Source: Streptomyces pristinaespiralis
GTDB lineage: Bacteria; Actinomycetota; Actinomycetes; Streptomycetales; Streptomycetaceae
Direction of reading: 5' to 3'
Assembly: GCF_001278075.1 (NCBI RefSeq)
Contig: NZ_CP011340.1
Coordinates: 3,348,001-3,412,000, forward strand
DNA: 64,000 bases
This document shows, in pieces, positions 1 through 8,795 of the stretch. Each line of letters begins with the position of its first letter. Positions within the stretch are counted from its first letter, which is position 1. Made by a program: the position numbers and the translations under genes. The notes beneath the pieces are model-generated. The model was given only the letters and a program-made list of their open reading frames with translations. It was not told the origin of the DNA and made no database searches.

Positions 1-1196
1 CCGCCTTCGAGCCGAACGACCTGCTGGTCGCCGCGCAGCTGGCGACCCACACGGCGCTCGGCATCGACAAGGCGGTGCTGTACGGCCGCGAGGCGTACAT
101 CGCCGACGAGCTCCAGCGCACGATGCTGCCCGACTCCCTGCCCCAGCCGACCGGCGTACGGCTCGCCTCGCGCTATCTCCCGGCGGCGGAGACGGCGCGC
201 GTGGGCGGCGACTGGTACGACGCCATCCCGCTGCCCGGCAGCCGGGTGGCGCTGGTGGTCGGTGACGTCATGGGCCACTCGATGACCTCTGCCGCGATCA
301 TGGGCCAGCTGCGGACGACGGCGCAGACCCTGGCCGGTCTCGACCTGCCGCCCCAGGAGGTCCTGCACCACCTGGACGAGCAGGCCCAGCGCCTCGGCAC
401 CGACCGCATGGCCACCTGCCTCTACGCGGTGTACGACCCCGTCTCGCACCGGATCACCATCGCCAACGCCGGACACCCGCCGCCCATCCTGCTGCACCTG
501 GGCGGCCGGGCCGAGGTGCTGCGCGTGCCGCCCGGCGCCCCCATCGGCGTCGGCGGGGTCGACTTCGAGGCCGTGGAGCTGGACGCCCCGGCGGGCGCGA
601 CGCTGCTGCTCTACACCGACGGGCTGGTCGAGTCGCGGCTGCGTGACGTGTGGACGGGCATCGAGCAGCTGCGGGAACGGCTCGCGGACACCGCGCAGCT
701 CACCGGACCGGACCACTCGCCGCCGCTGGAGGCCCTCTGCGACGACGTGCTCGACATGCTGGGCCCCGGCGACCGCGACGACGACATCGCCCTGCTGGCG
801 GCCCGGTTCGACGGGATCGCCCCGAGCGACGTCGCGTACTGGTTCCTCGAGCCGGAGGACGCGGCGCCGGGCAGGGCCCGCCGCCTCGCCCGGCGGGCAC
901 TCGCCCGCTGGGGTCTCGAGGAGCTCTCCGACTCGGTGGAGCTGCTGGTCAGCGAGGTCGTCACCAATGCCGTGCGGTACGCGGAGCGCCCGGTGACCCT
1001 GCGGCTGCTGCGCACCGACGTGCTGCGCTGCGAGGTCGGCGACGACTCGCCGCAGCTGCCCCGGCAGCGGCGGGCGCGCGACACCGACGAGGGCGGACGC
1101 GGTCTGTTCCTGGTGAACCGGCTCGCGAGGCGCTGGGGCGCGACCCGGCTGTCCACCGGCAAGGTGGTCTGGTTCGAGCTGCCCACCCGGGCCTGA
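1..1196 (+). CDS. GAF/PP2C SpoIIE-type serine phosphatase with HATPase domain (5' partial)
   Basis: The reading frame is open from the left edge (residues AFEPNDLLVAAQLATHTALG precede the first internal GTG at 75), so the gene begins outside the window and what remains upstream looks like the end of a GAF domain. A SpoIIE-type PP2C phosphatase follows, with metal-binding motifs GGDWYDA, GDVMGHS, ANAGHPPP, LYTDGLVE and DDDIALLAARF. The last ~130 residues form an RsbW-like ATPase with an N-box (ELLVSEVVTNAVRYA), EVGDDS and a glycine loop (DEGGRGLF). Such fusions usually control anti-sigma-factor antagonists by dephosphorylation; the partner here cannot be identified. A strong terminator follows. 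Confidence 0.93.
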   Translation, partial: AFEPNDLLVAAQLATHTALGIDKAVLYGREAYIADELQRTMLPDSLPQPTGVRLASRYLPAAETARVGGDWYDAIPLPGSRVALVVGDVMGHSMTSAAIMGQLRTTAQTLAGLDLPPQEVLHHLDEQAQRLGTDRMATCLYAVYDPVSHRITIANAGHPPPILLHLGGRAEVLRVPPGAPIGVGGVDFEAVELDAPAGATLLLYTDGLVESRLRDVWTGIEQLRERLADTAQLTGPDHSPPLEALCDDVLDMLGPGDRDDDIALLAARFDGIAPSDVAYWFLEPEDAAPGRARRLARRALARWGLEELSDSVELLVSEVVTNAVRYAERPVTLRLLRTDVLRCEVGDDSPQLPRQRRARDTDEGGRGLFLVNRLARRWGATRLSTGKVVWFELPTRA

Positions 1197-1202
1197 GACA
1201 CG

Positions 1203-1246
1203 AGAAGGCGCCCGCACCCCCTTCGACGGGGGTGCGGGCGCCTTCT
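1203..1246. terminator. Bidirectional terminator hairpin
   Basis: Perfect 19-bp inverted repeat (1203-1221 and 1228-1246) with a 6-nt loop, placed between the convergent ends of the phosphatase gene and the penicillin-binding protein gene, so it can serve both strands. Confidence 0.85.
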
Positions 1247-1260
1247 GTGTGCGGGGCCCG

Positions 1261-3495
1261 TCAGGGCTGGGGCGGGCGGCGGTCGGTGTCCTTGTCGGGG
1301 TCCCCGTCGCCCGGCTCCACCGGAGGCGTGAACGTCCCCGTCGGCGGCGTGATCGTCGTCGTGGGCGTCGGGACCTCGTCCGTCGGCGTGGGGTCCGTCG
1401 TCCCGGTGTCGGTGGGCGTCGGGGTCGGGTCCTCGGTCTCCGTCTCCGTCTCCGTCGGGGTCGGGGTCGGGTCCTCGGTCTCCGTCTCGGTCTCCGTCGG
1501 GGTCGGCTCCGGGCTCGCGATCTCCGCCACGTCGAGGTCGAACTCGGCGTCGGAGCCGCCGTTCAGCGCGCCGAGCGTGTAGTCGGCCCAGATCCTGGCG
1601 GGGAAGCCGCCGCCGTTGGCGCGGCCGGCCTGTGCGGTGCCGGTGAGGGACACCTGGCCGCCGCCGTCCTTGGGCGACTCACCGAACAGGGCCACCACGG
1701 TGGTGAGTTCGGGGGTGTAGCCCGCGAACCAGGCGGACCGGTTCTTCTCCGAGGTGCCCGTCTTGCCCGCCGCCTCGTAGAAGCTCGACTTCGCGGCGAT
1801 CCCGGAGCCGTTCTTCACCACGCCCGTGAGGCCCGCGGTGACCGTGTCGGCCGTCTCGCGGCTGATCACCTGGCTGCCGATCGGGTCCTGGACCTCGAAC
1901 TCGCGGTCCTTGTGCTCGGCCTTGGCGACGATCGTCGGGGTGACCTTCTTGCCGTGGTTGTCGAGGGTGGCGTAGACACCGGCCATGTCCCAGGTGGAGG
2001 CGCCCATGACGCCCAGCGAGATGGCGGGACGCTCGGGGAAGTTGATGTCCGGCATCCCCAGCTCGAGCGCCGTCTCCTTCACCTTGTCCAGGCCGACGTC
2101 GACGGCCATCTGCGCGAAGGCGGAGTTGATCGACCTGTTCAGCGAGGTCTGGACGCTGACCGGGCCGTAGCTCTTGTCGAGGTCGTTCTGCGGGTTGAAC
2201 GGGGTGTCGCTGCCCTCGACCGGGCGCTTGCTGGTGCCGTCGTAGACGGTGTTGAGGCCGATCGGGTCGCCGTCCTGGGTGGTCGATTCGTTCTCCAGCG
2301 CGGACGCGAACACGACGGGCTTGAAGGTGGAGGCCGGCTGGTAGTCGCGGCGGGTGGCGTTCGACAGCCAGTGCTTGGTGGCGTCCACGCCGCCGTACAG
2401 CGCGACGACCTTGCCGGTCTTCGGGTCGACGGAGGTGGCGCCGGCCTGCACGGTGGCGTCGACCTTGTTGTCCTCGCGGTCGAGTTCGTCCTCGAGCTGC
2501 TTCTGGACCGCGCCCTCCAGTTCCTTCTGGCGCTTGGAGTCGATGTTGAGGGTGATCGTCCAGCCGCCGGCGTCGAGGTCGGCCTTGTCGATGCCCTGGC
2601 GCGCGAGCTCCTGCTTGGCCGCCTCGACGATGTAGCCGGCCTGGCCGCTCAGTCCGGCGGGCGCCTTCGGGGCCTGCGGGACGGGGAACTTCAGGCCGTC
2701 ACGGGTGCTCTTGTCGAGCCAGCTCTCCTCGACCATGTTGTTCAGCACGTAGTTCCAGCGGTTGGTCACCGTCTCCTTGGTCTCGTCGGAGGCGACGGCC
2801 CAGTCGTAGCTGCTGGGTGCCTGGACGAGGGCGGCGAGGTAGGCGCCCTGGGCGACGTTCAGCTTCTCGGCGTCGACGCCGTAGTACGCCTGGGCGGCGG
2901 CCTGGATGCCGTACGCGCCGCGGCCGAAGTAGCTGGTGTTGAGGTAGCCGGCGAGGATCTCGCTCTTCTCCCTCTTCCGGTCCACCTTGAGCGAGATCAC
3001 CAGCTCCTTGAGCTTGCGGGTGACCGTCTGGTCCTGGTTCAGGTAGTAGTTCTTGACGTACTGCTGGGTGATGGTCGAACCACCCTGCTTGCCCTGCCCG
3101 GTGAGGGTGTTCTTCAGACCGCGCAGCGTGCCCTTGATGTCGACGCCCGAGTCCTCGAAGAAGGTCTTGTTCTCGGCCGCGACGAAGGCGTACTGGACGT
3201 CCTGGGGGATCTTGTCGAGGCCGACGATCTCCCGGTTGACCTCGCCGGTACGGGCCAGGAGCTTGCCGTCGCTGTACTTGTAGACGTTGCTCTGCAGCTT
3301 GGCTTCCGCGTTGGCCTCGGGGACCGGGACGAGCAGGTAGGCCACGAAGAACGCGCCCATCGCCAGCAGGCACAGGCCGAGGAACGTGCCGAGCATCTTC
3401 TTGAACGTGAAGAAGCGGCGTATGCCCGAGGGCCTGGATTTTCTCGCCCGGCGCGCACCGCGCTGCCGGGCCTGTCGCGCTTCCGCTCGGCCCAT
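1261..3495 (-). CDS. Class A penicillin-binding protein (transglycosylase/transpeptidase)
   Basis: 744-residue bifunctional peptidoglycan synthase. A basic cytoplasmic tail (1-34) is followed by one membrane anchor (~35-57), a GT51 transglycosylase domain (AAENKTFFEDSG near 107, GGSTITQQ at 138, then LNTSYFGRGAYGIQAAAQAY) and a transpeptidase domain with nucleophile Ser389 in STFK, SIN at 455-457 and KTG at 578-580. After ~660 comes a Pro/Thr/Glu-rich tail with a 14-residue internal repeat, probably outside the membrane. The ATG start is followed by a typical basic N-terminus and preceded by a GGAG-like site. Length and motif set fit actinobacterial PonA-like proteins. The gene is monocistronic, between a terminator and a long 5' region. 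Confidence 0.95.
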   Translation of the reverse strand: MGRAEARQARQRGARRARKSRPSGIRRFFTFKKMLGTFLGLCLLAMGAFFVAYLLVPVPEANAEAKLQSNVYKYSDGKLLARTGEVNREIVGLDKIPQDVQYAFVAAENKTFFEDSGVDIKGTLRGLKNTLTGQGKQGGSTITQQYVKNYYLNQDQTVTRKLKELVISLKVDRKREKSEILAGYLNTSYFGRGAYGIQAAAQAYYGVDAEKLNVAQGAYLAALVQAPSSYDWAVASDETKETVTNRWNYVLNNMVEESWLDKSTRDGLKFPVPQAPKAPAGLSGQAGYIVEAAKQELARQGIDKADLDAGGWTITLNIDSKRQKELEGAVQKQLEDELDREDNKVDATVQAGATSVDPKTGKVVALYGGVDATKHWLSNATRRDYQPASTFKPVVFASALENESTTQDGDPIGLNTVYDGTSKRPVEGSDTPFNPQNDLDKSYGPVSVQTSLNRSINSAFAQMAVDVGLDKVKETALELGMPDINFPERPAISLGVMGASTWDMAGVYATLDNHGKKVTPTIVAKAEHKDREFEVQDPIGSQVISRETADTVTAGLTGVVKNGSGIAAKSSFYEAAGKTGTSEKNRSAWFAGYTPELTTVVALFGESPKDGGGQVSLTGTAQAGRANGGGFPARIWADYTLGALNGGSDAEFDLDVAEIASPEPTPTETETETEDPTPTPTETETETEDPTPTPTDTGTTDPTPTDEVPTPTTTITPPTGTFTPPVEPGDGDPDKDTDRRPPQP
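1423..1504 (-). repeat. 42-bp tandem repeat in PBP tail
   Basis: About two copies of a 42-bp unit (start near 1423 and 1465, a few mismatches) encode the PTPTETETETED repeat in the extracellular tail of the penicillin-binding protein. The period is a multiple of three, so copy-number change would keep the frame. Confidence 0.7.
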
Positions 3496-3547
3496 CGCTC
3501 CGTCGCTCCCGCTCTGTCGGCCTGCCGGCTCACTCGTCCGGCGTTCT

Positions 3548-3597
3548 GGTCACCGGTGTCTGCCCGGAATCAGCTCAGAAAGCTAACACCGGTCACC
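3548..3597. promoter_or_regulatory. Inverted repeat upstream of the PBP gene
   Basis: GGTCACCGGTGT (3548-3559) and ACACCGGTCACC (3586-3597) form a 12-bp inverted repeat with one mismatch pair, separated by 26 bp, 53-102 bp upstream of the PBP start. Each arm holds an ACCGGT core. Candidate operator or leader stem; no function is proven by the sequence. Confidence 0.35.
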
Positions 3598-3698
3598 CAG
3601 ACAAAGAGGAGCTGATCCCCCCTTTTCCGGACGTGAGAATGAGCACCCCGTCTCAAGGAACCGACTCACGAGAGGGCCGCAGGGTTGCCACATGCGTT

Positions 3699-3714
3699 AA
3701 AGTGATATCAGTTT
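3699..3714. promoter_or_regulatory. 16-bp near-palindrome upstream of the SPFH gene
   Basis: AAAGTGATATCAGTTT is palindromic except for one G/G pair and sits about 60 bp before the SPFH start codon. It is strikingly A/T-rich for this DNA, and its position fits a core promoter element or an operator. Confidence 0.45.
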
Positions 3715-3775
3715 GCTAGACCGACGACGGACCGGCGGACGGCACACGCCGTGCGCGGAAACGGGGAAACCGACC

Positions 3776-4744
3776 ATGCCTGTCACCTCCAGCCACGACA
3801 CAGCCTCCGGCGCCGGGACGGGCGCGCCCGACGCGCCGGAAGTACCGGAGATGCCCCAGCCGCGGGTGCGTGAGTTCGCCGCCCACAGCATCGGGGGCGG
3901 CCTGGCGCTGCTGCTCGGCCTCGTCGGCCTGGCGGCGGGGGCGGCGCTGATCGTCGCCGCCACGGCGTTCGACTCCACCGGCACCAAGGCCGTCCTGATC
4001 ACCGGCGGCGTCGTGATCGGCATCGCCGCCTTCCTCGCCATGTGTGGGCTGAACATGGTCGCCCCCGGCGAGGCGCGCGTCGTCCAGCTCTTCGGCCGCT
4101 ACCGGGGCACGATCCGCACGGACGGGCTGCGCTGGGTCAACCCGCTCACGGCACGGACCAAGATCTCCACCCGGGTGCGCAACCACGAGACCGCCGTACT
4201 GAAGGTCAACGACGCGTACGGCAACCCCATCGAGCTCGCCGCGGTGGTCGTCTGGAAGGTCGAGGACACTGCCCAGGCGATGTTCGAGGTCGACGACTTC
4301 CTCGAGTTCGTCTCCACCCAGACCGAGGCCGCGGTCCGTCACATCGCCATCGAGTACCCGTACGACGCCCACGACGAGGACGGCCTGTCGCTGCGCGGCA
4401 ACGCGGAGGAGATCACGGAGAAGCTCGCCGTGGAACTGCACGCGCGCGTCGAGGCGGCCGGCGTCCACATCATCGAGTCCCGCTTCACCCACCTCGCCTA
4501 CGCCCCCGAGATCGCCTCCGCCATGCTCCAGCGCCAGCAGGCCGGCGCGGTCGTGGCCGCCCGGCGGCAGATCGTCGACGGCGCGGTCGGCATGGTCGAG
4601 GCGGCCCTGGCCCGGATCGCCGAGCAGGGCATCGTCGAACTGGACTCCGAGCGCAAGGCGGCCATGGTCTCCAACCTGATGGTGGTGCTGTGCGGCGACC
4701 GCGCGGCCCAGCCGGTCCTCAACACGGGCACGCTCTACCAGTGA
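3776..4744 (+). CDS. SPFH/Band 7 domain membrane protein
   Basis: 322 residues if the ATG at 3776 is used; in-frame codons further upstream give an implausible N-terminus. A short Pro/Ala-rich N-terminus precedes two hydrophobic segments (~38-62 and ~70-92), then an SPFH domain begins at [20 protein letters not shown] and runs to ~270, including the typical EPEIAS-like segment ([15 protein letters not shown]) and an alpha-helical tail. Family members oligomerise on membranes and scaffold microdomains or protease complexes. The stop overlaps the next gene's GTG by 4 nt, so both are likely made together. The direct partner or cargo is unknown. Confidence 0.9.
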   Translation: MPVTSSHDTASGAGTGAPDAPEVPEMPQPRVREFAAHSIGGGLALLLGLVGLAAGAALIVAATAFDSTGTKAVLITGGVVIGIAAFLAMCGLNMVAPGEARVVQLFGRYRGTIRTDGLRWVNPLTARTKISTRVRNHETAVLKVNDAYGNPIELAAVVVWKVEDTAQAMFEVDDFLEFVSTQTEAAVRHIAIEYPYDAHDEDGLSLRGNAEEITEKLAVELHARVEAAGVHIIESRFTHLAYAPEIASAMLQRQQAGAVVAARRQIVDGAVGMVEAALARIAEQGIVELDSERKAAMVSNLMVVLCGDRAAQPVLNTGTLYQ

Positions 4745-5004
4745 CGCCGCCGCCCTCCGAACGCAAGCAGGTGCTCCTGCGGCTGGACCCGGCGGTGTAC
4801 GAGGCACTCGCCAGGTGGGCCGGGGACGAGCTGCGCAGCGCGAACGCGCAGATCGAGTTCCTGCTGCGGCGTGCACTGGCGGACGCGGGCCGGCTGCCCT
4901 CGTCCACGGGACCCATCGCCCGGCGCGGCCGGCCGCCGAAGACGCAGCCGGGGACGCCGGGGGACGCCGGGGGTGCGGGAGGCGCCGGGGGCAAGGCGCC
5001 GTAG
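4741..5004 (+). CDS. Small ribbon-helix-helix (Arc-like) protein
   Basis: 87 residues starting at a GTG that overlaps the SPFH stop (GTGA), which decides the start. The segment KQVLLRLDPAVYEALARWAG followed by IEFLLRRALADAG has the beta-strand/helix/helix pattern of ribbon-helix-helix proteins such as Arc or HicB tails. The C-terminal third is a low-complexity Pro/Gly/Ala tail containing RRGRPPK, an AT-hook-like basic patch. It may bind DNA, possibly the palindrome upstream of the SPFH gene, but this is inference. It is too short for a membrane role and has no hydrophobic segment. Confidence 0.8.
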   Translation: MTPPPSERKQVLLRLDPAVYEALARWAGDELRSANAQIEFLLRRALADAGRLPSSTGPIARRGRPPKTQPGTPGDAGGAGGAGGKAP

Positions 5005-5015
5005 CGGCGCGGAGG

Positions 5016-5078
5016 CGGGGTGCGGGTGCGGGGCAGGGGCGCCGAGGGGCGCCCGCGGCGGCCCGCACCCGCACCCCG
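5016..5078 (+). terminator. Terminator after the SPFH/RHH operon
   Basis: Perfect 17-bp inverted repeat (5016-5032 and 5062-5078) flanking a ~29-nt GC-rich loop that can fold further. It lies 11 bp after the ribbon-helix-helix gene. Confidence 0.75.
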
Positions 5079-5103
5079 TGCCGCGCTCGCGACCCACCCC
5101 CGC

Positions 5104-5135
5104 TATACACGCCGCGTATACACCCTGAGTACAGT
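5104..5135 (+). promoter_or_regulatory. PadR promoter with putative operator
   Basis: TATACAC and GCGTATA (5104-5110, 5114-5120) form an inverted repeat with one mismatch. TACAGT at 5130-5135 resembles a -10 box and lies 6 nt before the PadR ATG, predicting a leaderless mRNA. The repeat covers the -35 area, the expected place for PadR autorepression. Confidence 0.55.
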
Positions 5136-5141
5136 GGCCTC

Positions 5142-5666
5142 ATGTCCATCGGTCACACACTCCTCGGCCTCCTCGAGGCCGGCCCCCGCCACGGCTACGA
5201 CCTGAAGCGGGCCTTCGACGAGCGGTTCGGGCAGGACCGCCCGCTGCACTACGGACAGGTCTACTCGACCATGTCCAGGCTCCTGAAGAACGGCCTCGTC
5301 GAGGTCGACGGCGTCGAGTCCGGCGGCGGCCCGGAGCGTAAGCGCTACGCCATCACGGACGCCGGGATCACCGACGTCGAGCGGTGGCTCGCCCAGCCCG
5401 AGAAGCCTGAGCCGTACCTTCAGTCGACGCTCTACACCAAGGTCGTCCTCGCCCTGCTCACCGGCCGCAGCGCCGCCGAGCTGCTCGACGGCCAGCGCGC
5501 GGAGCATCTGCGGCTGATGCGGGTCCTGACCGACCGCAAACGCCGCGGCGACCTCGCCGACCAGCTGATCTGCGACCACGCCCTGTTCCACCTGGAAGCC
5601 GATCTGCGCTGGCTGGAACTGACCGCCGCGCGGCTCGACCAGCTCGCCTCGGAGGTACGGGCGTGA
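5142..5666 (+). CDS. PadR family transcriptional regulator
   Basis: 174 residues. Residues 1-80 form a winged helix with the PadR signature (LLGLLEAGPRHGYDLKRAF, HYGQVYSTMSRLLKNGLVEV, YAITDAG); the C-terminal half is the helical dimerisation arm. No Shine-Dalgarno precedes the ATG, while a -10-like TACAGT lies 6 nt upstream, so translation is probably leaderless. The TGA overlaps the GTG of the ABC ATPase gene by 4 nt, linking it to the exporter that follows. PadR repressors next to ABC exporters usually release their operator on binding a toxic ligand, which is the expected role here; the ligand is unknown. Confidence 0.93.
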   Translation: MSIGHTLLGLLEAGPRHGYDLKRAFDERFGQDRPLHYGQVYSTMSRLLKNGLVEVDGVESGGGPERKRYAITDAGITDVERWLAQPEKPEPYLQSTLYTKVVLALLTGRSAAELLDGQRAEHLRLMRVLTDRKRRGDLADQLICDHALFHLEADLRWLELTAARLDQLASEVRA

Positions 5667-6349
5667 TCCCGGCCGGTTCCCTGCTCGTCGCAGAGGGCCT
5701 GCGCAAGACCTTCGGGTCCACCACGGCCCTCGACGACGCCTCCTTCTCCGTCCATCCCGGCGAGGTCGTCGCCGTCATGGGGCCGTCCGGCTCCGGCAAG
5801 TCGACCCTGCTGCACTGCCTCGCCGGGATCGTCCGGCCCGACGCCGGCACCGTCACCTACGCGGGCCGCGAGATCACCGGCCTGTCGGACGCGGAACGCA
5901 GCGCGCTGCGCCGCTCGGACTTCGGGTTCGTGTTCCAGTTCGGTCAGCTGGTCCCGGAGTTGAGCTGCGTCGAGAACGTGGCGCTGCCGCTGCGGCTCGG
6001 CGGCGTGAAGCGCAGGGCGGCCGAGAGCACGGCCCAGGAGTGGCTGGAACGGCTCGAGGTCGGGGACACCGCGCGCCAGCGGCCCGGTGACATATCCGGC
6101 GGCCAGGGGCAGCGGGTCGCGGTGGCCCGCGCGCTCGTCGGCTCCCCCAAGGTGGTCTTCGCCGACGAACCCACGGGCGCCCTGGACACGCTCAACGGCG
6201 AGCGGGTCATGTCGCTGCTCACCGACACGGCCCGCCGGCAGAACACGGCCGTCGTCCTCGTGACCCATGAGACGCGCGTCGCGGCCTATTCGGACCGGGA
6301 GATCGTCGTGCGCGACGGCCGGGCACGCGACCCCGAGCGCCTCGCATGA
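5663..6349 (+). CDS. ABC transporter ATP-binding protein (MacB/LolD type)
   Basis: 228 residues with a complete nucleotide-binding domain: Walker A GPSGSGKS at 40-47, Q-loop FQFGQLV, signature SGGQGQRVAVARAL near 139, Walker B VVFADEP near 160, and the H-loop VLVTHE. It belongs to the MacB/LolD class that energises FtsX-type permeases by mechanotransmission. The GTG start overlaps the PadR stop and its own stop overlaps the permease ATG, so the three genes form one tightly coupled operon. Likely function is antimicrobial or lipid export or resistance; the substrate cannot be read from the sequence. Confidence 0.95.
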   Translation: MIPAGSLLVAEGLRKTFGSTTALDDASFSVHPGEVVAVMGPSGSGKSTLLHCLAGIVRPDAGTVTYAGREITGLSDAERSALRRSDFGFVFQFGQLVPELSCVENVALPLRLGGVKRRAAESTAQEWLERLEVGDTARQRPGDISGGQGQRVAVARALVGSPKVVFADEPTGALDTLNGERVMSLLTDTARRQNTAVVLVTHETRVAAYSDREIVVRDGRARDPERLA

Positions 6350-8766
6350 GCACGACACGGCACGCACCGCACGCCGCAGGCACGACGCCGGACCCGCAGC
6401 GCCCCGCGCACCGCCCGCACCGCGGTCCGGCCGCACGGCTGCGGGACCTCGCCATGGGCATCCGCTTCGCCGTCTCCGGCGGGCGTGAGGGCCTGACCCG
6501 TAACGCGCTGACCGCCCTCGGCGTGGGCCTCGGGGTCGGGCTGCTGCTCATCGCCGCGTCCGTACCCCAGATGATGGACGCCCGCGACAGCCGTACCGCT
6601 GCCAGGACAGCCGTCCAGCCGGCGTTCGGCAAGCAGCTGCCGGTCTCGGCGACCAGCCTGGTGACGGCGCCGGCCGACACCGACTACCGCACCCGGACCG
6701 TCGGCGGGGAGATCCTTCGGCCGGACGGCGCCGACCCTGCGCTGCCGCCGGGCCTCGACCGTGCCCCGGGGGCCGGCGAGATGTACGTCTCCCCCGCGCT
6801 CGCCGATCTGCTGGCCTCCCCCGAGGGGCGGCTGCTGAAGGAGCGTCTGCACCACCGCACGGTGGGCCTGATCGGCGACGCCGGGCTTCTCGATCCGGGT
6901 GAACTGCGCTTCTACGCGGGCAGTTCCACGCTGACCACCGACACCGGCGGTGTGCGGGTCGACGGCTACGGCACCCGGGGCGACGCCGATCCGATGGCCC
7001 CGGTGCTCATCCTCGTCGTCGTCCTGGCGTGCGTGGTGCTGCTGGTACCGGTGACCGTCTTCATCGCGACCGCCGTCCGCTTCGGCGGCGAGCAGCGCGA
7101 CCGGCGGCTCGCCGCCCTGCGTCTGGTCGGCGCGGACGCCCGGACGACCCGCTGGATCGCGGCCGGTGAGGCGCTGTTCGGCGCCGTGCTCGGACTGGCC
7201 GTCGGAGCCGGGGTCTTCGCCGTGGTACGGCGGATCGCCGGGTCCGTACGGGTGTGGGACCTGAGCGCCTTCCCCGCCGACGTCGTCCCGGTGCCCCTGC
7301 TCGGCGCGCTGATCCTTCTCGCGGTGCCGGTCGTGTCGGTGGTGGTGACCCTGCTGGCGATGCGCGCCGTGACGGTCGAGCCGCTGGGTGTCGTACGTCG
7401 GTCGGCGCCGCGCCGTGGCCGCCTGTGGTGGCGGTTGCTGATGCTGCCCGCCGGACTGGCCGTGCTCCTGGCGACCGGCACCGTCGGCGACGGCTCCGAG
7501 GTCGTGGAACCGTGGCCCGTCGCCGCGGGGACGCTGCTGGTGCTCTTCTCGCTGACCGCGCTGCTGCCGTGGCTCGTCGACGCGGTGGTCCGGCGGCTCG
7601 GGCGCGGCCCGGTGGCGTGGCACCTGGCCGTGCGCCGGCTTCAGTTGGGCAGCGCCTCCGCGACGAGGGCGGTGGGCGGCATCACCGTGGCGGTGGCGGG
7701 AGCGATCGCGCTGCAGATGGTCTTCGCCGCGGTGCACGACGACTTCAACCGTGCGACCGGAGAGGACTCCGAGCGGGCGCAGCTGACGGTCTCCGCGGAG
7801 TTCCCGAGTGGTGAACTGGCCGGCGAGATGATCGCGAGGTTCCGCGCCACCGAAGGCGTGCGGGGCGTGATCGGCACGGTGGAGGCGTACGTGGTGTCCC
7901 CGGAGCCCGTCGCCGAGGAGGACATCCGGCCGACGACCCTGCTGACGGTCGGCGACTGCCCCACCCTGCGGGAACTGGCGCGCATCCGCTCCTGCGCCGA
8001 CGGCGACACCTTCGTCGTGCACAGCGCCCGGGACGAGCCGCCGGGCGACTGGATCGACAGGACCGCCCGAAAGGGCAAGCAGGTGAACCTCAACAGCGAC
8101 ACCCCCTTCGACGGCTCCGCGCCGATGCTGTGGACGCTGCCGCAGCGGTCGCCCACGGTGATGGCGCGTCCCGACCCGGTGGGCGAGGAGCACACCGGCA
8201 TCCTCGCGACACCGGGCGCCGTGGACGTGTCGGCGCTCCCCGGCGCCTGGACCACGGCGCTGGTGCGGATCGACGAGAGCGTGCCGGACGCGAAGGAGTT
8301 CGTGCGGAACACCGCCGCACGGATCGACGCCCCGGTCCGGGTGCGGACCATCCACAAGATCGAACGGGACCGGCAGTACGAGAGCGTCCGGACCGGGCTG
8401 CTGGCCGCCGCCACCGCGACGATGGGGCTCATCGCCGCGTCGATGGCGGTGGCCCAGATCGAACAGCTCAGGGACCGCAGGCGGCTGCTGGCGGTGCTGG
8501 TGGCCTTCGGCACCGGCCGCGCCACGCTGGCCTGGTCGGTGCTGCTGCAGACGGCCGTCCTGGTGGTGCTCGGCACGGCGATGGCGGTCGGGGCCGGCGT
8601 GGCGCTGGGCGCGACGATGCTGCGGATGATCGGGAAACCGGTCACGCACTGGGGGTCGTACCTCCCGGTGGCCGGCATGGGGGCGGGCCTGATCCTCGTG
8701 GTGACGCTGCTGAGCCTGCCGGTGCTGGTCCGTCTGATGCGCCCGGGGGGCCTGCGGACGGAGTGA
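6346..8766 (+). CDS. FtsX-like ABC permease
   Basis: 806 residues, starting at ATG 6346 in an ATGA overlap with the ATPase gene. After a basic, Pro/His-rich cytoplasmic N-terminus come a first membrane helix (NALTALGVGLGVGLLLIAAS, ~52-72), an extracellular region and two FtsX modules, the first around PVLILVVVLACVVLLVPV and the second in the last ~200 residues (LLAAATATMGLIAAS onward). Two large extracellular regions (about 75-210 and 470-680) are typical of long-type exporter permeases. Together with the adjacent ATPase it should form a homodimeric or pseudo-dimeric complex controlled by PadR. It converges on oxyR. Confidence 0.93.
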   Translation: MSTTRHAPHAAGTTPDPQRPAHRPHRGPAARLRDLAMGIRFAVSGGREGLTRNALTALGVGLGVGLLLIAASVPQMMDARDSRTAARTAVQPAFGKQLPVSATSLVTAPADTDYRTRTVGGEILRPDGADPALPPGLDRAPGAGEMYVSPALADLLASPEGRLLKERLHHRTVGLIGDAGLLDPGELRFYAGSSTLTTDTGGVRVDGYGTRGDADPMAPVLILVVVLACVVLLVPVTVFIATAVRFGGEQRDRRLAALRLVGADARTTRWIAAGEALFGAVLGLAVGAGVFAVVRRIAGSVRVWDLSAFPADVVPVPLLGALILLAVPVVSVVVTLLAMRAVTVEPLGVVRRSAPRRGRLWWRLLMLPAGLAVLLATGTVGDGSEVVEPWPVAAGTLLVLFSLTALLPWLVDAVVRRLGRGPVAWHLAVRRLQLGSASATRAVGGITVAVAGAIALQMVFAAVHDDFNRATGEDSERAQLTVSAEFPSGELAGEMIARFRATEGVRGVIGTVEAYVVSPEPVAEEDIRPTTLLTVGDCPTLRELARIRSCADGDTFVVHSARDEPPGDWIDRTARKGKQVNLNSDTPFDGSAPMLWTLPQRSPTVMARPDPVGEEHTGILATPGAVDVSALPGAWTTALVRIDESVPDAKEFVRNTAARIDAPVRVRTIHKIERDRQYESVRTGLLAAATATMGLIAASMAVAQIEQLRDRRRLLAVLVAFGTGRATLAWSVLLQTAVLVVLGTAMAVGAGVALGATMLRMIGKPVTHWGSYLPVAGMGAGLILVVTLLSLPVLVRLMRPGGLRTE

Positions 8767-8795
8767 GGTCCGCCGGTGCGGGCCCGTCCGTCCTC

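Noticed and set aside
1249..3615. Long open frame of 788 codons on the plus strand over the PBP
   Set aside because: Composed of Gly/Val/Arg/Leu low-complexity typical of antisense frames in high-GC DNA; the minus frame has complete PBP motifs.
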